Source: Zychaea mexicana
Taxonomy: Eukaryota > Mucoromycota > Mucoromycetes > Mucorales > Lichtheimiaceae
NCBI RefSeq assembly: GCF_025766255.1
Contig: NW_026516838.1
Span: 1-64,000, forward strand
Length of the DNA: 64,000 nt
Direction of reading: 5' to 3'
The notes beneath the pieces are model-generated. The model did no database searches. It saw nothing but the letters and a program-made list of their open reading frames with translations, and was not told the origin of the DNA. The position numbers were made by a program, and so were the translations under genes. This document shows, in pieces, positions 11,566 through 22,340 of this stretch. How positions within the stretch are numbered: the first letter of the stretch is position 1; every line of letters starts with the position of its first letter.

Positions 11566-13026
11566 GATATACTAAGAGAAAGAAGATTGAAAGGAAAAAA
11601 AGGCGTACTTGCATATTGTGAATGTATAAATATGAGTGTGTATGTGTATGCATGTAGTACTGCCTCAATATGCAGGAGGGGGAATAGATGCGCGCATATT
11701 TTAGCAAACGCCTGAAACATTATTACTTTTTGCGGTATATACGTCAATCAGAATAGTACGTATGTAGAACTACATATGCGAAAGGTCAAACAAGCGCACA
11801 CATTTAAATAGAACGCGAGAATTCCCTCAACTTTTCTTGCCTCATCATGATTCGTGAAGAACAGTTTGACGCACTATCATAAGTGTTTATAAACTGCTAT
11901 TAAATTACTGCATATGATATCAGATATGCGGTTGTTAGATAAGAAATGAACGAGATTGTATTGCAGAAGAGTAAAAAACGACTTTTATGTTAAAAGAAAT
12001 GGTGTCCATAAAATATCGCAGATAATATGTGTGAAATTGGAAGTGAGTGATGAAGTGTCGTCGTTTCGACTATTATACATTCAACGACAAGTGATGCCCA
12101 GATAAATCTACCTGCTCTTGGGATGTCAATGCTAATAGAATTCGACAGACTCACGGGGAGATTTACTTTGGCGATAGCGAGTGCTTATATAATGTTTCCT
12201 GTATAAAATAACCGAATTTATAGTACAGCAGGTCTCTTCTATCAATAATCTAAGGCAAATCTAATCTCATTGGAGTTAGGGACAGAATACCAGACAATAG
12301 ACGATGTATACTACGATGCAAACGTCGCCGACGGACGATTGCACTCGTACTTTACTCCCCACCCTCCGCGGCTTGAGCTTTCATTTACATATTTAATCGT
12401 TGGATTCTTTCAACTTCGTTAGCTTTTCTCTTCCAAAAAAAGTCTCTCATCAAAAAAGCGGTATGTGGCAATCTTATGCATCAAATGCGCTGCTATTATA
12501 CTACAGTGTATGTACTAGCGTAGAAAGGACGCATTTAAACAAGGTGCTACTATGGCGACTAAAACTAAGACCACTAGGTTTTTTCTCTCATTTCTTGGTT
12601 ACTAACAGCTAAAGCAATGATTTGAAAACATAACACATAGCTTATTTCTTTTATAGTTCTCGGGTACAGCTAGTACCAAGACCATGCTAGGCGTATACTA
12701 AGCCGTTGTAAGTTCCTCGCAGTACTATAGCAATTGTCTGCATCCTAGCTTTCATTCAATGTTTTGTCCACACTCGTATGAACTTGTTAATTGAATTAAT
12801 AAATAGCGTGGCATGTGTATAAATGGAAGAGGGGGGGTATTGAGAAAGCAGGAGAAAGTGCTCATGCAACTTTAATGGCTTCTTTTTTTTTAGAGGACCA
12901 AGGTCCGATTTTATTTAACTGCACGTCAAATACAAGAGCGGTGTTGTTAAGAAGTACTTTCAGGCAGTGCAAGCACAAATCTTTTTTAATTTCGTTCTTC
13001 TTCCTTTCTGTGTCAAACCAACGACA
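11566..13026. other. Intergenic between two divergent genes
   Basis: 1.46 kb of AT-rich DNA separating the permease (-) from the KH-like gene (+). It contains promoters of both genes by position. I see no RNA gene, transposon or supported ORF. Confidence 0.6.
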
Positions 13027-16000
13027 ATGGCACCAGAAGGTGTGTACTACCCCATTTATATAAGCTTACCTATCATTATATCTTTCATTTGCTCACGTAT
13101 TAAAAAACGCTCACTTGTCTCTTTTAGCCAGCATCAAGGTTTACCCATTTGCATACATTAGCGAAGAGCTATATAACAAATACAAAAAAAGAATTGGGTA
13201 ACCGTCAAAAGAGAAAGACACCAGCTATCAATTGAGTACCGTTCATGTTTCACCAACTAGTTTTGAATTGCCTCGCTTCTTTTTCTTAAAACTTGTAGAG
13301 CCTTGGCCGAACAATCAAAAACGAGTATTGAGTTCGATCTCAATGCTCAGGTATGTTGTTGTTCAGTGTCGTTTAAAAGACTGAGCAGTGATAATAGCTA
13401 CAAGAATGAACACGCCGGTTTGCTATCGTATTGGTTGTCGTTTTACTGACCACATGTACTTTTCGTGTTTTTCTTTATTGCAGTTTTTCGACGTCACCGG
13501 CCGGGCGTATGAGTCTTGTCAAAAAACGTGAGAAATCTTTATATGTTTGTGATGTGTGTGGTTGCTTACTTACAGACAGAATTTCGAATTTTTAGTGCCG
13601 CCATGTTGATTAGCGGTTTGCTTCCCAAGCTGGTAAATTATACATTCCACTCATTTGTATCCAAGTGATATTTGAGACAACAGGGAGGAGGGGGATGATT
13701 AAGAAATACATTAGTATTGTATGATTATTGACTGGAAAAGCCGTGTTTTTAAACAGAACGAAACCATTGATGAGACCATGACGAAGGGAACATTTGCCAC
13801 TTTGGCCAGTATCGAGGAAGAAGCGGCCAGAAGGTTGATGCGTTTTGCTACGAGCGACTCAGATCTCCCAGAAGGAGCTATGTCACCTGTCAACTTCGAT
13901 GCTGCTCTTAACAACGGTAGCTTACAGCAACAACAACAACAACAACAACAGCAGCAGCAGCAACAGAAAGCACTTGTGGGCAGACCATTAGATCTGGAAG
14001 CTCTCGACGAGGTCAAGACCAAGATTGGGCAAATCGATATCTACGACGCGCTATCCGAAAATGAAAGCGATGTCGAAGTTTACAAAGCCACATTCAAGTT
14101 TTCAAAGAATATCGCCAAACCGCAAGAGGTCATAACTGGTCGACCAGGTCCCAACCTGCAGGCCACTGATAATTTGAAGGAAGTCGCGAAGGCTACGGAA
14201 ACCGAATGCGTTTTGAAAGGACGGGTACTTTTTGAGAAGAAGTTTAAAAAAATGGTCCAAGAAGTCCCTACTACCAGTTATTGACTTTGTTATATCATTA
14301 GGAAATTCATATCGAAGGATATGATAAGGATCAAGTTGAAGATGCTGTGCAACGCTTCCAAAATATCCAGACTCTCTACGTAAGTAGCTTTACTCTATCC
14401 TGTTGGGTATTTTTCGATATCCACGGGAGAAGGGAGGCATAGAAGAACTATAGTTGTATGAATGCATATTCTAATTGTTGTATTTTTTTTTGTTATAGAA
14501 ACGTGGCCGTCGTCCAGTCGACGTTGTACCGTGCGTTCACTACCCCACCAACTCACCTTACTATGGCTTGTATTTCTGCAACTTGAACCGATACGCGCAA
14601 AAAGAATACGTCGACTTGCTTTATTCCGACTCATTGCGGCCCATGCACGTTCTCTTGCCAGTTTTTAAAAACCCGGAAACTGGCCAGTTTCAAAAACCAA
14701 AGGATTTGCTTGACGCACCGGCCCGACAAGGGCCTATGCCACCGCCCGTGCAGGCACCAACTCCTCCTCGGCCCCTTTGGGTTCAACCTCAACAACAGCC
14801 TCAGCCTCAACGTCAAACAATGTCTCACAGTCCAAATCCTGCCAATACCAGTACACCCGTAACGCCTGAAGCGCCTCTTTGGGGCGAAAACCGAGGCTTT
14901 ATCAATAACTATGCTCCACCTTCATATACTCCATCATCGCCATCCTCTACCTCTCCAACTACCCCTTCTCCTTCGAATTCAATGTCGTATCAGCAACAAC
15001 AAAAGCAACAACCTCGATCGCCTGAGGAAGACTTCCCAGCATTGCCAGGCGCTCCGCGTAAGGCATATGTGCCTGTCAGAGAAGCATCAGGCCAACCTCA
15101 ACAACGTCGTATTCTACGGCTAACGAATCAAAAAAACACGCCTGAGCCATCGCAACCCGAACGATCACTCTTAGAAATGTAAGTTCCCTCTTTTTTTTTC
15201 ACTATTCTATATGTGCTCATGAACTTGATGGATAATTAAAAATGGAGTGACGTTTTTAAATCGTGTATAAAAATAGGGCCAAGGAGTATAACCTGCATAA
15301 CATCCAAACTGCTTTGACGGACGGGTAAAGTTATAATTTATATTTTCTTTTTGAGCCTCTGGTTTTTCAACAAGATCACATTCTAATATCTATGGAAATA
15401 TACAGATTGGAAGGTTTACGTAGTTTCAAGGGTGAAATTCGACTAGAAGCAAAGTAGGTTTTTTTCTTATGGCTATTCGTTCATGTTATATGCGTAGATA
15501 AGCTTCTAACATGAGGACCTGATCTATAATAGGCTTGGCAAGGTGTTATGGACAAATCTTTCCAACGAAATCCAGAAGAAGATCTGGGAGTTTGGAGATA
15601 TCAAAGACCTTGTTGTCAAAGAGCACGGTGTCAAGCCTGTATTCAATGACGTGTAAGCAGTCGTTGTCACTACGGGAGGGGGCTAGAGTAGGGTTTACTC
15701 TTTGGTAGATGGAATCAAGTGAGGAGGAGGCCTGATAGCTAAAAGAGATTCTAACATGTCTCCGTTAGTACAACCGCCTCTGAGGATATCATTGCAACCA
15801 TTTCCGATATTTTACCCCGACCATTCAGGCATACTGGATTCTTTGAAATTCATTGTCAAGCACGTAACCAGCCTGCCCTTGAGTACAAGCCTGTAGTGAT
15901 GATCATGAACCAAGGCATTGTTGAACTAAAGAAAGTGATCACTCGTCAACAAAAGGTCACTGAGATTGACTGGGTGTCTTTGGATCGGTAAAACGTTTTT

Positions 16001-16649
16001 CTTTCTTTTGGTGTTGAAAAGGGGAAGGGGGCGTGTATCAACTCAACCGCTAACTATAATATTTATGGATATATACAGAAAGTTCGACTTTCAGATGTCG
16101 CTATCTACGCAAGAGCTATGTCGGGTAGACGTGAAGCCGTACAACACCTTTATTAAGAAAGTTGCAGTATGGTACGTTTTCTTATATGTTGTACTAAATC
16201 CATGAAAGGAAAAGAAGCCGGCTTTAACAGAATATCTCTGGAAAACCAATAGCCCCATCACGAACCAAATGACCTTTGAAAACGTTCGCGATTTTCTGAA
16301 GGTCGACCATATCCTGCACAAACAGAAGACTGTATACCGGATCCACTTCCCGTTTGTCATTGAAATTACTCGCGTTGAGCGTGTGCCGCTACGACCTCAG
16401 CCCAATGCTGGCTATGGCGTTGAAAAGATTGCAGGGTTGACCGGCAAGGGCCAGGTCTGGTATGATCTTCAGGTGTTTTACACAAACCACGATGAGCCTT
16501 TCCGAACCAACTTGAATATCACGGCCGGTCAACTGGCGTCATGGACCGTTGCTGACATTCTCGGACCAGAAGAGCAACCCCAGGCCTTGATTGAATATAT
16601 CAAATGTCTCTTGGTTCTTACCGAAAAATGTGAACCCTTGTTCTCATAA
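13027..16649 (+). CDS. Large KH-like putative RNA-binding protein, fungal family
   Basis: About 796 residues in fourteen exons: 13027-13039, 13128-13197, 13299-13350, 13484-13527, 13596-13632, 13757-14224, 14302-14379, 14499-15178, 15277-15324, 15406-15453, 15533-15652, 15769-15987, 16079-16171, 16231-16649. The segment around GRPGPNL ... VLKGREIHIEGYDKD has the shape of a KH module with a G-x-x-G loop (GRPG), suggesting nucleic-acid binding. A 14-residue polyQ tract precedes it; a Pro/Gln-rich region follows CVHYPTNSPYYGLYFCNLN. The C-terminal 300 residues are a well-conserved-looking globular domain of unknown function (family may correspond to a fungal DUF; I cannot verify which). Two uncertain joins: the exon 6 donor (14225 chosen over weaker alternatives) and exon 13/14, where canonical sites leave the frame out by one. 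Confidence 0.7.
13925..13966 (+). repeat. CAA/CAG repeat encoding polyglutamine (Q14)
   Basis: Fourteen in-frame glutamine codons, beginning CAG, then mostly CAA followed by a CAG block, inside exon 6 of the KH-like gene. It is a trinucleotide microsatellite likely to vary in length between strains. Confidence 0.95.
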
Positions 16650-18417
16650 AGTAGTGGATGGACACGAGCACTTTGTCATCGATGGTCCCTCGGCTGCTCT
16701 AACTCTTTCTTTTTTTTTCTTTGCTTGCATGTAAAACAAATCATTACCCCTCATCCCTCAATTCCACACCAAGAGTAAAAGAAATGTGTATATGCCCCCT
16801 TCCTATTGAACTCTTTCATTAGCAGAAGAAAGAAAGGGTTTATTTGCTGCTTTTGCGCATCTTGTAGTGCTTGGGTTGGGATGGAATATCGGTCAATATG
16901 CTTTAAAAATGGTAAAAAATTCGATGCGTGTGAGTGGGCCTATTCAACCTTCTGAGATGTACAATCAAGTACGGAATCAAAACTTTACCACATCATTTTT
17001 AATCGTGTCCGTGCGGGTGTCTGTAAGTATGCACGCATATGTTAGTTAGCTTTCTTCTCTCTGGTTTGCTTGCCCCCTCTGTCTCTCTCTTGTCTACATA
17101 TTTCTCAGTTGTGATTCCGCAATGCTCTTAATATGATATTAACCTCGACATCGCGGACGGAATGGAGTGCAAGCACTGAATATTGTTGTAATGCTGTTGC
17201 TGCTCCTTGGCGACGTAATTGGACCCCATGATCGTCCCTTCGCTTCTGAGTGATTTCGGGTGTAGTAGACATGTTTTTTGCTTCAGGTTTATAGCAGTTC
17301 TTAAGTGTATGTGTTTTCAACCCTAACAGCAGGAATGTAGAATGGGTTAAAAAGAAGACGAGAGCTGAGTAGCTCTTTACCCAGATTTACTTAATACGTG
17401 CCGCAGCCCCTCCTTAATCCCTCCAATAGCGCATGAAAATGCAAACGTCAATAATCGGCTTAAATCTCCAGCTGCTTATCACGATAACCGTTATTTTCTA
17501 TCACAGAACTCGAGCTGTATGATTTGACGGGTAGCGTATCATATTACGGTTAAAAGTTATATAGATAATGTGTTGTGCACGGCTCCAACTATGTTGTCCA
17601 AACAGCGTTAGGTACAATCCTTATGGTGCGATAGTTTAATAATGGCATTAACGTGTCCGCTTTATAAGTGATAACAAAGCTTAAACAACAAAATATGTTC
17701 TTGTAAAATGATCTGCAGTAGTGGAAACTGTTTTGGCAGAAAGAGATTAAATGAAAACAAATGATACTTGGATATCACCGATCCCACTCTTGCTAATTGC
17801 TTCCAGAAACCTGGACGTCCTTCCGCGCCGACGGTAATTGTGTTATCAATGCTGGCAGCAAAGCTTGGTGATACTCCTTTTAGGCACGATCAAACTGATG
17901 TGAAAAGGTTGGCACCTTCTAGTGGCAATATCTAGGCTATTATTCTTATGCACTTATTTATTTAGGACAACAGGTCTGTATGATTGAGGAATGAAGATAG
18001 AGTGGTTGACTTGCATATCGATGATGGTCATGGAGGCATGTATGGTTTCAAACCTGAAGATTTTCCGTCACTATATGAATGCCTTTATTGTTTGAGTTTG
18101 TGTAATGTGATGATAAAGAGTAATATGCACCAACTGGAGGCGTTCTTTTTCAATCTGTCTGATATGGATTCATTGGGTTCATTCTCATATTTCCGTGGCA
18201 CCAGAAAACTATATAGCAACATGAACTGTATAAAAGCAATTTACAGTACAGTACTGTACTGTATAACGAATTTGATTGAATATGATAAACAATGCAAATG
18301 AATACATAAAACTATTTCATGGAAGCTTTATCATAATATACAAGATATACTGTATTGGGTACATAGAGATAATAGCGTTTGATCACATTATACATTAATA
18401 CACGTGGAAGCTCATTG
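16650..18417. other. Intergenic, 1.77 kb
   Basis: Region between two convergent genes. It holds a few short open frames on both strands (for example 17105-17272 minus, 17984-18301 plus) without family resemblance. Apart from those I see nothing. Confidence 0.55.
17105..17272 (-). CDS. Possible small ORF, 55 residues, unrecognised
   Basis: Opens MSTTPEITQKRRDDHG and runs through an amphipathic, helix-like stretch (GAATALQQYSVLALHSV) to a normal stop. Its composition resembles a real soluble helical protein more than the surrounding DNA does, and a CT-rich run on plus just downstream could belong to a 3' region. There is no homologue I recognise; upstream exons are possible. Treat as a weak candidate. 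Confidence 0.2.
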   Translation of the reverse strand: MSTTPEITQKRRDDHGVQLRRQGAATALQQYSVLALHSVRDVEVNIILRALRNHN

Positions 18418-20850
18418 TTAGTTTACAGGCGTAATACCACGAGGACGTTCGGAGCGCTCAACAAAGCGAACGTTGTATGGGGCAGGAGTGACTACAATAC
18501 CCGCACTCACAGCTTTCGAGTCATCTTGCTTAATTGACCGACCTTGCTGATCCAGAGGTGGCTCAAGTGAGTAGCCGACAAAAACTCGGATCAGTGCAAT
18601 GAACATTTCGGTCTCGGACTAGGATCCCCAAGGGGATAAAACGAATTACCAATGATGAGAAAACAGGTATGCTATGTGCATGGAATCATATTAAAGACTT
18701 ACGAGATAAATGCCTGGACAAATGCGTCTAAAATTGTTGTATACATTTAGTAAAACGTTTCTTAATCTTCATTTCACTTTCAAGTTCTATCTAGTAACAG
18801 GAAAAGACCGTCGTTCAATACCTTCCCCATCCAAATTGGTAATGATCCCTGTTTTCTAATCGACCGTTAGCAGCAGCATACATAGTAGACTGAGAGTCCA
18901 GGAATCGTTCAGGAATAAATTCTTCTGGATCATGGAATACTTCGGAATTCAAGTGGACACCGTTCATATCTAAGCAAACAGCCACACCACATATTAGCAT
19001 TTATCAACACCATAAACGTTTCTATGTTCATCATCGTACTGTAGTGGCTGATCGATGAATCGCTCAATGTATATGAACTACTTACTGCACATAACGATTG
19101 CACCCTTGGGAATGATATATCCTTGACATTCGACTAAGATGTGGGAAAGTAGTGTCACGTTAATATTCGAGTACACAGTCGTCCTTCAGGCAACCAATAA
19201 GAGAAACTACCCAGCCATTTGCAACTTACTATCCTCGTCAGTGACGTGCGTCATTCCAATCTCGGTAATGTTACGGAATCGCATACATTCCTTTTGCACA
19301 GCTACAAGATATGGAAGACGCGATCGATCGTCAAATGTTGGAGCCCGGTTATGCTCCGCCACAAATGCATCGAGCTCTGCATGTATTTTTTTCTGTACGT
19401 TAGGGCGGTTCATCAAAATGAGAAAAGCCCAAGATAATGAGACACTTGTCGTATCAGTTCCAGCGATGGTCAAGTCGCCTGAAGAAGAATTGTCAAATTA
19501 ATATCAAGCTCATGTTTAGAAGAAACTTTACGGAAAGTACATATAATCACTTACTCATGGTGACCATGATATCATTGTCATCAAGCTCATGCTCGTCCTT
19601 AATTTCGTACAGGGTCTTGATGAATGAGTCTGTGTTTGACTCTTTGGCCTCCTTAATCATGGCTTTAAAGAGAGTATCTCTTATTCCTATCAAGCGTTCA
19701 CCTTCTGCCTTTTTCTTCTTTCCTGTAAACAAATCGAGGACCTTCATGACTGGAACGTATGCTGCAAGGTCATTAGCAGGACTGCCATAGCTAACGCTAT
19801 CCTCAACATATTGGACAATTTCCTTGAACAGGGGATCATCAATGCTCTTGGCACGTTTTGCAAAACACGTTGCGAGAATCAAATTGAGGGATGCAAGTTG
19901 CAAGCATTTGACAGGATTGACACCGGTGGTGGGGTCCGAATTTTTAGTCAAGTTGGCTATGAGATAGTCGACTTCTTGATCGATGGCAACACGAAATCCG
20001 TCCACCATTTTTGGCGCCAAAATGGTCAACACTGTTTACAAAAAATGTAGGTGATGATGTAATATTACCATTAGAATGTGCATGCGTGTTTAGGCGTTTC
20101 TGGTGCTGTGTGAGTAAGGACTTGCCTGCCTTTCTGGTGTTTCGCCAGCTTTTACCAGCCTTAGTAAAAACAACACCTCTATTTGGATACACTCATAAAT
20201 TAGAATCGATCGTCATTTGACTCCATATCATATTTCAGAAAAATAGAAGAGGCTCGGTCTATACTAACTTTCCACCCAGTGCATAGTTTTTGTAAGTAAA
20301 TGCCATAATCGGTCTGGACGACGCAATGGCACCATTCGTTACAAATATTTCATGAGCCATCTTGGGGTCGTTAAGCGAAATCCATTTCTGAATACCCATA
20401 TCAAGTTGAAGGATAGGAGCTGTGGATGGTGATGGTGGTGATGGTAAGTGCGTTGGTTTGTTATTTGTTACACGAAGTTTCATTAGCAGTTGCTGTGCAG
20501 AAGCATATAACGTACTATTAAATTCATTATGCCAGCCTGTGAGCTGCTGTGACAGCGACACGTCCGGCTTTATGGAAAGAAGATGTCCTTTTTTATATTG
20601 TATATGAGTTCTTAAGGTCGTGTAAATTTACTGCTTTTTTCTTAAAAAGTGCAAAGAAGTTACCAAAAAGAGGGTATCTTCCTTTAGGTGAAGAAATCTC
20701 TTTATATTCCGGATGGTGTTTGGAAGCTGCTATGCGCTTTTGCTGTTTGTAGGCAATGATCAACGCCAATGCTACGGCTGCTGCCGCGCTTGCTGCAGAA
20801 ACAAACGCAGGATCCCGGTTATTCCACCAAGGGCTACGGAACAGAGGCAT
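18418..20850 (-). CDS. Cytochrome P450 monooxygenase 1 (CYP509-like)
   Basis: Membrane-anchored class II P450. Nine exons: 20850-20632, 20567-20269, 20178-20126, 20031-19555, 19478-19230, 19133-19086, 18969-18822, 18727-18703, 18618-18418; all phases close, giving 572 residues. An N-terminal anchor (AAAAVALALIIAY) precedes a proline-poor hinge. Catalytic landmarks: I-helix AGTDTTSVS, K-helix KECMRFR (ExxR), PERF, and heme-binding FGWGRRICPG with Cys about 501. The intron after the 53-nt exon begins GCAAGT, a GC-AG intron. Compared with the two P450s downstream it lacks the intron after the 63-nt exon and splits their 196-nt exon into 48 + 148. It is divergent from P450 2 with 1.49 kb between. 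CYP509 is a zygomycete family; the assignment is tentative. The substrate is unknown. Confidence 0.9.
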
Positions 20851-22340
20851 GTTTATATGGAATTGACAAGGGGAAAAAAAGGAGGGTGAAGGAAGGGAAA
20901 GCTAAAGAGAAAGAAAAAGCCTGCCCGTGCTTCAAACCCTGATTTCACTGAATCACACGGTAGCACACATGTAGACAAGGTCACACACAAGGTTGTTATT
21001 TACACCGCCCGTCTACACCGGTGATACTACATCATTCTAATGCTTCTGTTAAATCTATTTCACATATTTCACATAATTGTAGGATATGTTGACCCCATAA
21101 TGAAAGTGGCGTAAAAACGTACAATTACCAAAGACTTCTTCCGCTTTCCTTCGGCCAACAATGAGCAAGCACGAATGGCCAAGCAATACTTGTAACACAC
21201 AATGTTACACCCGGCGGGTTTACATGCATGGTTATGTCTTTGTATTGAGAGAGCGGATGCCATTAATAGTTTGTACCCAATCAACCGAATCTCAGGACTA
21301 GTTGTGTTACAAAAAAATGAATACTGCAACGCTCTTTTGCAAGCAGTCGTCGTATGATTTTGCGTCTGAGAAGAACGACGACAATCCTATAGAAAGATAT
21401 ATAAACTGTGCCCTGTTTGGCATCGATTATCGCTAGTTTCCCATCAATCCATCTGGTAAATTTATATGGCGGAATAATATTTAGGTTCACTATGTCACTT
21501 ATCGTGTTGCTCTTAATAGCTGTGGTGGAAAACAGCACGTTTTGTCTTTTTATGGTACCACAACCGTGCACAGTAGCAACATCATCGTTTCCCAACAGAC
21601 TATCATATGAAGAAATTGTACATATTTCCATTGTTTCAAAGTATGTGGTTATATTGTATTTTAGAAGCAGACGCTGGTTCATGTACAACAGACTTCCCCA
21701 GAATCAAATGCTACTGCTGCATGAAAACACATCAATGGCATTTTTAACAAGATACCAGGTTGGCGATTGAAGATACCCCATAAATATGGGCCTCCCCGCC
21801 ATTGAGGATCCTAGGAGAGCCTTAGCATGGCAAAAGAGGAGCTGGTTTAAAGCTTATCAAGTCTTGATATAATCTTCAAGAACGAGGATGCAAACGCCCC
21901 AAACCGGGAACAGGGGTGGGGGGGGGGGTAAAGAAGCCATGAGTAGAAACCCTAAAGTAAACAATACTACATCGTACGCCAATTTCATCAGGATCAAGGA
22001 TGTTTAATCGCTCTTTGATATAAATGAACAATTACGATTGCTACATATTGTAGGACGCTTAAAAGATATGATGGTAGTTATTGTATATAGCCTTAATAGT
22101 ACTTCTTGCTACTCTCTCGTGACCTAAAAGACAAGAAGTGAGATACATACCACATTGCTTTTTTCAACTCGGTAAAGATTGTTCTCCCTTCTTCCTAGAC
22201 GACGCTAGGAACAGCAAGGAGAAGGTACATTTTGAAGGACTTGGGGATAGACTCGGTTTATATAAATTATACAACACTAGACTTGTAATAATATCTTTCT
22301 CTTTCTTTTTTACACATTTTTTAGACCACTCCCTTAGAAA
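20851..22340. other. Intergenic between divergent P450 genes
   Basis: Shared upstream DNA of P450 1 (-) and P450 2 (+). It contains an 11-nt G run at 21918-21928 and overlapping open frames on both strands at 21281-21770 that look like nothing known. The promoters of both P450 genes must lie here; a TATA-like box is given separately. Confidence 0.6.
22259..22266 (+). promoter_or_regulatory. TATA-like box of P450 2
   Basis: TATATAAA 75 bp upstream of the ATG at 22341, followed by a CT-rich stretch typical of fungal 5' leaders. Position and sequence fit a core promoter; not tested. Confidence 0.45.

Noticed and set aside
13711..14022. Minus frame with a poly-cysteine run
   Set aside because: Antisense of the polyglutamine codons in the KH-like gene.
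17984..18301. 105-codon plus frame
   Set aside because: Lies in the 3' region of the convergent P450 1 gene; composition looks random.
21281..21770. Overlapping frames on both strands (135 and 120 codons)
   Set aside because: Both strands are open in AT-rich DNA; neither looks like a known protein. Not enough for a gene call.
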